Assembly: GCA_030671165.1 (NCBI GenBank)
Contig: DAOVAG010000033.1
Coordinates: forward strand, 1 to 7,844
Length of the DNA stretch: 7,844 nucleotides
Direction of reading: 5' to 3'
DNA from: Candidatus Bathyarchaeota archaeon
GTDB lineage: Archaea; Thermoproteota; Bathyarchaeia; RBG-16-48-13; GCA-020355125
The stretch's first letter is position 1. Each line of letters starts with the position of its first letter. Below, piece after piece: positions 1-5,349 of the stretch. Under the pieces are notes generated by a model. It did no database searches, had not been told where the DNA came from, and saw nothing but the letters and a program-made list of their open reading frames with translations. A program made the position numbers and the translations under genes.

Positions 1-1028
1 TCTGGTAGAACCTGACCATCATGGTTACTCAGTCGTTCAACGTTCTCTACTGGATAGATCACTATCATTTTTAGGAGATTAAAGACGGTTCTATTCAAAA
101 CTTCTTGGACACCCGTTGAACCCCATCTTTCTAAAATCTTAATTTTAATCGTAATTAAAGCATTTTTCTGAACAGATGTCAAAATTTTAGGCTTTAAAAT
201 ATTAAAGTTACCTGCTCCAGGAATGTAATCTATTAATCCTTTCTCTGCTGCCCTCCGAAGAGCGAGTTCAGCCTCTGTACAACAGGGAATGACATTATAA
301 CCCTTTTCTCTTAATAATTTAATGTTCGCTTCAGCATAAGGGAGATCTATCTTGTTAGCTGCGATAATCATGGGTTTAGAGATCTTCCTAAGTTCCTTTG
401 TGAAAGATATAAGATCTTCTTCAGTCCATTTCGCTGGAGTCTCAATGTCAAGTTCCATCTGTTTTAAAGTCGTTGTGATGTGAGGTTTCTTAATTGATAA
501 TCCACTTAATCTATTAAGCAAAAGATCTTCAAATGTAAGCCTTGTCGTAGAAACTTTTTGGCAAATCTTCTTCCAATCTTTTTTAATAATCCTCAGTAAC
601 CACATAGTAATTTCATAATCAAGGAACTCCACATCGATAATAGGATTCCTTGTTCCCGGGTTACATGAATTACCTTCTTCATCAGTTGCACCCGCGACAT
701 CAACGATGTGAATCAAGGCATCAGCTTTCATAATTTCATCTAGAAAGTAATTACCCAAACCCTTTCCACGCCACGATCCAGGTATGAGCCCAGCACAGTC
801 TATGAGTTCAATGGGGATAAGGCGGATCCCATTTATACAAACCGAATTCTGAGGTTGATCTGTTACGTTAAATTCATGGCAGACACAAGGACTCCTGAGA
901 TAGGCTATACCTCTATTAGGCTTGATTGTAGTAAAAGGTCTATTTTCTATAGGGATGGGGATTAAAGTTAGACCACTAAAGAATGTACTCTTTCCCGTAT
1001 TGGGCTTCCCTACAACACCTACTAACAT
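1..1028 (-). CDS. ychF: YchF/OLA1-family P-loop GTPase, archaeal type (3' end beyond the window)
   Basis: About 342 codons are visible, from an ATG at 1028 down to the left edge. The translation starts MLVGVVGKPNTGKSTFF, with the P-loop GKPNTGKS at residues 7-14. The switch I region NRPFTTIKPN lies at 29-38, the G3 motif DCAG at 77-80, followed by the glycine-rich loop GKGLGN, and the G4 motif NKID at 225-228. The last visible residues, from about 325, look like the start of the C-terminal TGS domain. Family members are about 390-400 residues long, so some 50 are missing. An intact NKxD argues for guanine specificity, unlike the NxxE of bacterial ATP-binding YchF. The family is cytosolic and ribosome-associated; its exact role is unsettled. 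The archaeal PGAH after G3 is PGSW here, and the usual four-cysteine segment keeps only C48, C50 and C64. The gene is divergent from the radical SAM gene and has a GGAGG site upstream. Confidence 0.95.
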   Translation of the reverse strand, partial: MLVGVVGKPNTGKSTFFSGLTLIPIPIENRPFTTIKPNRGIAYLRSPCVCHEFNVTDQPQNSVCINGIRLIPIELIDCAGLIPGSWRGKGLGNYFLDEIMKADALIHIVDVAGATDEEGNSCNPGTRNPIIDVEFLDYEITMWLLRIIKKDWKKICQKVSTTRLTFEDLLLNRLSGLSIKKPHITTTLKQMELDIETPAKWTEEDLISFTKELRKISKPMIIAANKIDLPYAEANIKLLREKGYNVIPCCTEAELALRRAAEKGLIDYIPGAGNFNILKPKILTSVQKNALITIKIKILERWGSTGVQEVLNRTVFNLLKMIVIYPVENVERLSNHDGQVLP

Positions 1029-1040
1029 TTGAATTGTTAT

Positions 1041-1045
1041 CCTCC
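1041..1045 (-). promoter_or_regulatory. Shine-Dalgarno site of ychF
   Basis: On the reverse strand GGAGG lies 12 bases before the ATG at 1028. The spacing is slightly long, but the match is full and no other ATG, GTG or TTG in frame sits closer to it. The conserved P-loop begins at residue 7, as usual for YchF, which supports this start. Confidence 0.7.
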
Positions 1046-1284
1046 AGGTTATATGTTAAATTTTATGTGAATAATAAAGAGATAATGAACTCAACTTTTA
1101 ACAATATTTAATAAATAGATAAAAAGTCACCAGTTTTGACGATAATTTTAAAAAAAAGTTCTAGTTTAATGTTTCCAGATAACTATTTACTCAAAAGAAA
1201 TGGAGTTCGTATAGAGTTAAACAACGGTTTTGGAAGTAAATTCACCATAAGATGAAGTCATGAGCCGAATAGCTATCTGAACAA

Positions 1285-1308
1285 ATATTAACAAAAATAC
1301 ATTAATAT
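1285..1308. repeat. inverted repeat ATATTAA-N10-TTAATAT
   Basis: Perfect 7-base arms (1285-1291 and 1302-1308) are separated by 10 bases, upstream of the radical SAM gene. A similar dyad, TAATAT-N5-ATATTA, lies at 1382-1398 between the putative promoter and the start codon. Both could be binding sites of one regulator. In AT-rich DNA such dyads also arise by chance. Confidence 0.4.
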
Positions 1309-1331
1309 CGGAAAAATCCACCAATTTTATA

Positions 1332-1363
1332 TGATCGCAGACATATAAATGTGATCGTAGATA
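1332..1363 (+). promoter_or_regulatory. tandem TGATCGYAGAYA repeats around a TATA-like box (radical SAM gene promoter candidate)
   Basis: TGATCGCAGACA at 1332-1343 recurs as TGATCGTAGATA at 1352-1363, with 10 of 12 bases identical and both changes C to T. The two copies are exactly 20 bases apart, about two helical turns, so a protein would meet them on the same DNA face. The sequence between them contains ATATAAAT (1343-1350), a fair archaeal TATA box, which would place transcription start near 1372 and leave a leader of about 55 bases. The layout suits an operator overlapping the core promoter. The regulator is unknown. Confidence 0.45.
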
Positions 1364-1426
1364 CTGGCAATAAAAATCAGGTAATATTATAGATATTAAA
1401 GAAATAACAATCTGGGAAATTGATTA

Positions 1427-2863
1427 ATGGAAAATGTGCTTCTTATAAATCCTCCTCAAAGTTTTGAGAGAAAGGGAACTTCCGAGGGTTTAGCCCTCCC
1501 TCTCGGTCTTCTTTATTTAAAAACAATGATACCGGAGTGTAACACGAAGATACTTGATCTCTCAATATCAGAGAACCCAAAAAGAACCTTCGTTGAGATT
1601 TTGGATTCGAAAGATTGGGATGTTATCGGAATCACCGTTTTAACTTATAGTTTAGACACCATTCGCCAGCTTGTAAATTTAATAAAGAAAAAGGGTAACA
1701 CATATCTTATTGGAGGGGGTCCACATGCAACTCTTGCACCCGAGAATTGTATAGATATGGGGTTCGACGCGGTAGTTATTGGAGAGGGTGAACAGATTAT
1801 ATCCGATTTGATCCAAAATAAACCAAAGGGAATACTCCAAGGTAAAGCTATTAAAAATCTTGAGGAGATACCGTTCCCCGATAGAAGCACCTTAGATAAT
1901 ACAAAATACGGTGTTTTTGGATTTTTACAGGTACCAGGGCTCGCAACCAATATAGTGACATCAAGAGGATGTCCCTTCAACTGTACATTCTGTGGACGGA
2001 TAATAAGAGGTTCTGTAAGAAGAAGATCTGTGACATCAGTAATAAATGAACTAAAAGAATTAAAAAAACAGGGATTTGAAAACGTCTTCATTTCAGATGA
2101 TTATTTTATCACAAACAAGAGATGGGTAACAGCTTTTTGTAACAATTTAAAGAAGGAAAAAATGAGGTTTAATTTCTTTTTACAGACAAGAATAGATAAT
2201 TTTGATCAAGAATCTGCTAAACTTCTAAGAGAAACGGGAACGCAATATATAAGCTTCGGCATAGAATCTATACATCCTAGTATCTTAAGATTTTATAACA
2301 AAACTAGTAAACCAACTAAATGGCGAGAACTCGCTGAGAAAGCACTTGGATATTGCAATGATACCGGTATCTATTCCCAAGCATCTTTGATAATTGGAGC
2401 GCCTATGGAAACAGAAGAGTTGTTTTGGGAAAGCTATTATTTCATACGTGAGAGTGGAGCAGATACAATTAACGTAAACCCTTTAATGTATATGGTAGGT
2501 TCAGAAATATGGAAAGATGCTGTAAAAAAAGGGATAATAAAAAATAATGAATATCTTATAGCCACTAACAAGAGAAAACTCTGTCCTATACCTCCAGAAA
2601 GAATAGACGAAATATGTTCTGAAGTTTTTGAAAAATTAACGAGTAATTATAATCATGTTTTAGTCAAAACTCTTAGGCACATCGATATGTTTAGAATTAA
2701 ACTCATATCGATAGGGATTAAGAAATTTATTTCATGGAATTTTCTTGGTGGGGATTGGAGAAAGCATTATAATATTATGAAAGAATTTGGTTATGGAAAG
2801 ACCTTTCTTGAAAAACCTGGAAAAGAGGACGAAGTCCAATCTTTGCCATCGAATTCAAAATGA
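1427..2863 (+). CDS. B12-binding-domain radical SAM protein, substrate unknown
   Basis: The 478-residue product has the two-domain layout of BchE-like, class B radical SAM enzymes. Residues 1-130 resemble a cobalamin-binding Rossmann domain: VLLINPP at 4-10, GLALPLGLLYL, and IGGGPHATLAPE at 95-106, with GFDAVVIGEGE at 112-122. The radical SAM core follows, with the CxxxCxxC cluster site at C182, C186 and C189 (SRGCPFNCTFCG). Further core motifs are FISDDYF at 221-227, GIES at 278-281 and IIGAPMETEE at 322-331. The last 100 residues are basic with no recognised domain. Such enzymes bind a 4Fe-4S cluster and SAM, and many methylate unactivated carbons or rearrange lipids, cofactors or natural products. 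The reaction here cannot be assigned. It is not a MiaB/MtaB methylthiotransferase: the three N-terminal cluster cysteines and a TRAM domain are absent. The start ATG has only a weak site (GGGA) upstream. The gene appears monocistronic. Confidence 0.9.
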   Translation: MENVLLINPPQSFERKGTSEGLALPLGLLYLKTMIPECNTKILDLSISENPKRTFVEILDSKDWDVIGITVLTYSLDTIRQLVNLIKKKGNTYLIGGGPHATLAPENCIDMGFDAVVIGEGEQIISDLIQNKPKGILQGKAIKNLEEIPFPDRSTLDNTKYGVFGFLQVPGLATNIVTSRGCPFNCTFCGRIIRGSVRRRSVTSVINELKELKKQGFENVFISDDYFITNKRWVTAFCNNLKKEKMRFNFFLQTRIDNFDQESAKLLRETGTQYISFGIESIHPSILRFYNKTSKPTKWRELAEKALGYCNDTGIYSQASLIIGAPMETEELFWESYYFIRESGADTINVNPLMYMVGSEIWKDAVKKGIIKNNEYLIATNKRKLCPIPPERIDEICSEVFEKLTSNYNHVLVKTLRHIDMFRIKLISIGIKKFISWNFLGGDWRKHYNIMKEFGYGKTFLEKPGKEDEVQSLPSNSK

Positions 2864-2947
2864 ACCTGATTGCAAATTTTACCAGGAATTACTATTGAAT
2901 GGAGGTTATAACAAACTTTATCAGCATCAAACATTTCCATTTAGTAC

Positions 2948-2960
2948 TAAAGCTATAAAT
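2948..2960 (+). promoter_or_regulatory. BRE/TATA promoter of the L15e gene
   Basis: TAAAG followed by CTATAAAT (TATA at 2953-2960) is a good match to an archaeal BRE plus TATA box. Transcription would begin about 25 bases downstream, near 2983, giving a leader of about 25 bases that just includes the GAGGG ribosome binding site before the TTG start at 3008. This is the best candidate for the main promoter of the superoperon. Confidence 0.55.
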
Positions 2961-2993
2961 TGAACGTCAGTAGTAGTAAATTAATTCTTCAAA

Positions 2994-2998
2994 GAGGG
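2994..2998 (+). promoter_or_regulatory. Shine-Dalgarno site deciding the TTG start of L15e
   Basis: GAGGG lies 9 bases before TTG at 3008. The first in-frame ATG is 16 codons further in and would remove the conserved N-terminal YKY...AWK segment of L15e, so TTG is the likely start. Confidence 0.65.
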
Positions 2999-3007
2999 TA
3001 GATAACG

Positions 3008-3538
3008 TTGTATAAATATGAAACTAATGCTTGGAAGAACCTTGATGAATCGTCAATGAAAGAAGTAACTAAACAAAGACATATGAAATGGAGAAGACAA
3101 TCAGCAATTGTCAGAACAGAGAAACCTTTACGATTAAGTAGGGCACGTACCCTTGGATATAAAGCTAAACAAGGATTCATAATAATTCGCGTAAGAATCC
3201 GGAGAGGGGGTCTACACAAAGCCGCTCCAAAGGGGGGACGAAGACAGAGACATTCGGGTATAACTAAATTCACACCAAAAAAGAGTATGAGAATGATAGC
3301 CGAGGAACGGGGAAACAGAAGGTTTCCAAATCTCGAGGTTTTAAACTCTTATTGGGTTGGTGAAGATGGACAATATAAATGGTTTGAGGTGATCTTGGTT
3401 GATAAAACAAAATTGTCGACTGAAGAGAGCGCTCAAATTTTGGGTAAGACTCCTAGAAGAGCGTATAGGGGACTGACATCTGCAGGAAAGAATATAAGAG
3501 GATTGAGGAAGAAGCGAGGTTTGAAAGTATCAGGGTGA
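3008..3538 (+). CDS. rpl15e: 50S ribosomal protein L15e (eL15)
   Basis: A 176-residue very basic protein of the large ribosomal subunit, shared by archaea and eukaryotes and bound deep in the 23S rRNA. Diagnostic stretches are RARTLGYKAKQG at 45-56, RVRIRRGG at 61-68, FTPKKSMRMIAEERGNRRFP at 88-107, NLEVLNSYWVGEDGQYKWFE at 108-127 and YRGLTSAGKNIRGLR at 153-167. Archaeal L15e is usually about 185-195 residues. The shortfall lies after VILVD (128-132), where the usual proline- and histidine-rich loop of about 23 residues (DPHHP...) is replaced by about 18 unrelated ones with no histidine. The frame is intact, so this looks like divergence and not damage. Translation most likely starts at TTG (see the site at 2994). 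It is the first gene of the superoperon here, preceded by its own promoter. Confidence 0.96.
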   Translation: MYKYETNAWKNLDESSMKEVTKQRHMKWRRQSAIVRTEKPLRLSRARTLGYKAKQGFIIIRVRIRRGGLHKAAPKGGRRQRHSGITKFTPKKSMRMIAEERGNRRFPNLEVLNSYWVGEDGQYKWFEVILVDKTKLSTEESAQILGKTPRRAYRGLTSAGKNIRGLRKKRGLKVSG

Positions 3539-3616
3539 ATATTCTTAGGATACGGTCAAAATATATGGTGTGTTTGCTGTTCTAATGAGAAAAGCGAATT
3601 GTGCTTGATTACGCTC

Positions 3617-3624
3617 TTATATAA
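3617..3624 (+). promoter_or_regulatory. TATA-like box before the COG1325 gene
   Basis: TTATATAA sits in the 124-base gap after L15e. A start of transcription about 25 bases on (near 3647) would leave a short leader before ATG 3663. The BRE match is poor, and a second TATA-like stretch (AAAATATATGG, 3558-3568) lies upstream, so the call is tentative. Confidence 0.35.
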
Positions 3625-3662
3625 TTTGGAATCGATCTTTAACATCTACAACGGCTAGATAG

Positions 3663-4145
3663 ATGCGCATGGAAAAACATCAACATCAAAAAAAGGATAA
3701 TGCTTGGAAGGGGTTAAAGAGATCAATATTATATTTGAAAATCTCCGTCATCGTCCATGTAACAGAAGACTTTCGAAAGGTTTTAGAAACTGTTAAGAAT
3801 TTACTCCCCATGCCATATTGTGATAATGTTTCTTTTAGAAAAGAGAATTTATGGGGACATCATAAAAACCTCATCATCTTAGTGAAGACGACTATAAAGA
3901 AGAAAAATGTAGCCTATGCAGTTATTGAAAACATGTATAAAAAACTAGATATTAATGATAAAGACGAATTATCAAAAGATTTTATGAAACGTTTAGATAA
4001 CAAAAAAACGTTTTTTTTGCGTTTAGATAAACAGAAAGCATACGTAGGAAAAATCAAACTTAGCAATATAGATCCAATTCTCATCAAGATTAAACTAAAT
4101 TTTTTCCCAAACAATTTTAAAGAGATAATCAATCCTAATAAATGA
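3663..4145 (+). CDS. COG1325-type RNA-binding protein, predicted exosome-associated
   Basis: The 160-residue product matches by eye the small archaeal family (COG1325) encoded in exosome superoperons and predicted to bind RNA with an L5-like fold. Its role is unproven. The family signature VHATED appears as VHVTED (31-36), followed by KVLETVKNLLP (39-49), GHHKN (65-69, usually GHHGN or GHYGN) and FFLRLDKQKAYVG (117-129). The position between L15e and Pop5 agrees. The start is uncertain. ATG 3663 follows an in-frame stop directly and has no clear ribosome binding site; it adds about 24 basic residues not typical of the family. A TTG at 3735 would begin the protein where family members normally begin (KISVIVHVTED), but it also lacks a well-spaced site. 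The gene is very A-rich and contains an A7CGT8 tract (4002-4018) in frame. Confidence 0.8.
   Translation: MRMEKHQHQKKDNAWKGLKRSILYLKISVIVHVTEDFRKVLETVKNLLPMPYCDNVSFRKENLWGHHKNLIILVKTTIKKKNVAYAVIENMYKKLDINDKDELSKDFMKRLDNKKTFFLRLDKQKAYVGKIKLSNIDPILIKIKLNFFPNNFKEIINPNK
3990..4030 (+). repeat. direct repeat CGTTTAGATAA flanking an A7CGT7 palindrome and T8 run
   Basis: An 11-base repeat occurs at 3990-4000 and 4020-4030, exactly 30 bases apart and in the same codon frame (RLD at residues 110-112 and 120-122 of the COG1325 protein). Between the copies lies the perfect 16-base palindrome AAAAAAACGTTTTTTT (4002-4017), and T continues to 4018. A T8 run resembles an archaeal intrinsic termination signal, yet it lies inside a coding frame and upstream of six more genes of the string. 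It could also be a slippage site. No effect is shown by the sequence itself. Confidence 0.6.
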
Positions 4146-4168
4146 CTTGAGCTTTCAGTGAATAATCT

Positions 4169-4498
4169 TTGATCAAAGTAATAAAAAGACGCTATATAGC
4201 ATTCCGAATGAAACCACGTATCAAGATATCCAAGAGAGAAATATATCACGTCTTAATTAGAGAAATATCGACAAGTATAAATGTAAAAACAGGAAACGGA
4301 CTTTATATTTGGGTTATAAAATTCGATGCAGAAACGGGATTAGGAATAATCAGATGTGGCCATAACTATCTTGATCAAATTTTACATTCAATTCAAGAAT
4401 CGAGAGGGATACTGAAAGAATTAAAGTTTAGGACGCTTGGAACATCAGGTTCAATAAAAACATTAAAAAGGAAGTTTTTATCCAAAGAGTTTAAATGA
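4169..4498 (+). CDS. rnp2: RNase P protein component 2 (Pop5)
   Basis: The 109-residue protein is the archaeal Pop5 homologue, which pairs with Rpp30 on the catalytic domain of RNase P RNA and aids 5' maturation of tRNAs. Evidence: the N-terminal KRRYIAF (6-12), the central strand LYIWVIKFDAETGLGIIRCGH (45-65) and the C-terminal signature GTSGSIKTLKRKF (91-103). Length is at the short end for the family. The start is taken as TTG at 4169: an in-frame stop lies two codons upstream, and the first ATG (residue 14) would cut off the first strand. No Shine-Dalgarno site is visible. It follows the COG1325 gene by 23 bases, so translation may be coupled. The usual partner gene rnp3 (Rpp30) is not in this window. 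Confidence 0.93.
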   Translation: MIKVIKRRYIAFRMKPRIKISKREIYHVLIREISTSINVKTGNGLYIWVIKFDAETGLGIIRCGHNYLDQILHSIQESRGILKELKFRTLGTSGSIKTLKRKFLSKEFK

Positions 4499-4508
4499 AA
4501 GCTCACAT

Positions 4509-4545
4509 TTGCTTAAGCAATTACGAAAAGGTTTTTAGTTCCTTT
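4509..4545. repeat. two dyads in the pop5-psmA gap
   Basis: A perfect 12-base palindrome, TTGCTTAAGCAA (4509-4520), begins 10 bases after the pop5 stop. It is followed by AAAGG-N9-CCTTT (4527-4531 and 4541-4545), whose loop includes T5. The place, 50-85 bases before psmA, would suit an operator or an RNA hairpin with a weak U-tract terminator. Which of these, if any, is real cannot be told here. Confidence 0.4.
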
Positions 4546-4577
4546 AACACTTTGAGAAAGAAGATGTTTAGTATATT

Positions 4578-4583
4578 GGAGGT
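4578..4583 (+). promoter_or_regulatory. Shine-Dalgarno site of psmA
   Basis: GGAGGT lies 10 bases before ATG 4594. A second ATG two codons on (residue 3, MFTSP) is also possible, but its spacing of 16 bases is less good. Confidence 0.7.
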
Positions 4584-4593
4584 TGAATAATAA

Positions 4594-5319
4594 ATGGCAA
4601 TGTTTACTTCACCTAGTGCCTATGATAGGGCTATTACAATTTTTTCGCCTGATGGTCGACTATTCCAAGTTGAATATGCATTAGAAACCGTGAAGAGAGG
4701 ATCAACGGTTTTAGGGATAGCATGCAATGAGGGTGTTGTGTTAGGTGCAGAAGAGAGACCTACTTCTAGGTTACAGGATCCCAATTTCGGATGGAAAATT
4801 TTCGAGATAGATAATCATGTTGGTGTTGCAGTATCAGGACTTAGCTCAGATGCAAGAATTTTGGTTGATCAAGCAAGGATACATGCTCAAAGCAATAGAT
4901 TAATGTATGATGAACCGATAGATGTTGCAATCTTATCTAAAAGAATTGGTGATGTTGAACAGGTCTACACTCAACATGCAGGGGTGCGTCCCTTTGGAGT
5001 CTCTTTAATCTTTGGAGGCGTCGATAAAGTAGGGAGTAAGGTCTTTCAGACAGATCCTAGCGGTGCTTGTTGGAGTTATAAAGCTGTTTCCATAGGAGCT
5101 GGAAGTGATACCGTACGAGAGATATTAGAAGTAGATTATAGAGAAGATAGTTCTCTTGAAGATACAATTTTATTAGCTATACAATGTTTCTCTAAAGTAA
5201 TTGAGGGAGAGTTAGATCCACAAAAAATGAAAATTGCCACAATCCCAATTGATACAAAGAGATTTACGGTATTATCTCACGAGGAAGTTTCCAAGTTTAT
5301 AGAAAAAATTAAGAAATAA
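4594..5319 (+). CDS. psmA: 20S proteasome alpha subunit
   Basis: The 241-residue product forms the outer seven-membered rings of the archaeal 20S proteasome, which gate entry to the proteolytic chamber. The alpha-type signature YDRAITIFSPDGRLFQVEYALE occupies residues 10-31; its YDR is the gate motif that holds the N-terminal tails. The N-terminal threonine nucleophile of beta subunits is absent, as expected. K68, in GWKIFEID, matches the pocket lysine (K66 of Thermoplasma) that receives the HbYX tail of activating ATPases such as PAN. The RPFGVSLIFGGVD stretch near 131-143 and GAGSDTVREILE near 168-179 are also typical. Length is normal. A strong GGAGGT precedes it after a 95-base gap with two dyads, so expression partly separate from the upstream genes is plausible. 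The next gene follows after 30 bases. Confidence 0.97.
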   Translation: MAMFTSPSAYDRAITIFSPDGRLFQVEYALETVKRGSTVLGIACNEGVVLGAEERPTSRLQDPNFGWKIFEIDNHVGVAVSGLSSDARILVDQARIHAQSNRLMYDEPIDVAILSKRIGDVEQVYTQHAGVRPFGVSLIFGGVDKVGSKVFQTDPSGACWSYKAVSIGAGSDTVREILEVDYREDSSLEDTILLAIQCFSKVIEGELDPQKMKIATIPIDTKRFTVLSHEEVSKFIEKIKK

Positions 5320-5349
5320 AAGCACTTCGTTTTTGTAGTTGGCTATGAT

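Larger units (their letters stand above)
1029..1426. other. divergent intergenic region without a convincing gene
   Basis: These 398 bases separate the starts of ychF and the radical SAM gene and must hold both promoters. The sequence is very AT-rich, with A/T tracts around 1106-1125 and 1147-1157. On the reverse strand several TATA-like stretches between 1050 and 1125 could serve ychF, but none stands out. Toward the radical SAM gene there are two direct repeats and two AT-rich dyads, listed separately. The longest ATG-initiated frame I noticed is 28 codons (1169-1255), with no ribosome binding site and no recognisable product. I see no tRNA or clear C/D-box RNA. Confidence 0.7.

Noticed and set aside
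771..776. Histidine to tryptophan change after the YchF G3 motif (PGSW instead of archaeal PGAH) as a sign of an inactive GTPase
   Set aside because: The same position is serine in the E. coli protein, whose critical histidine lies elsewhere, so the site varies in active enzymes.
1169..1255. 28-codon frame starting MFPDNYLLKRNGVRIEL in the divergent intergenic region
   Set aside because: No ribosome binding site, no recognisable family, and a length expected by chance.
1247..1280. Possible C/D-box RNA (AAGATGA ... CTGA)
   Set aside because: The C box is imperfect, the internal C'/D' boxes are missing and the length is about half that expected.
1645..2091. Reverse-strand open frame of 148 codons inside the radical SAM gene
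   Set aside because: It lies opposite a clearly conserved domain, has no family resemblance and reads as a shadow of the forward gene.
2899..2958. 19-codon frame starting MEVITNFISIKHF before L15e
   Set aside because: Its end runs into the L15e TATA box and it has no binding site before its ATG; chance is sufficient.
2989..3273. Reverse-strand open frame opposite the start of L15e
   Set aside because: It covers the L15e promoter site and conserved L15e codons; the product has no recognisable features of its own.
3914..4249. Reverse-strand open frame with hydrophobic stretches across the COG1325-pop5 junction
   Set aside because: The hydrophobicity comes from complementing A-rich lysine codons; the forward genes carry the family motifs.
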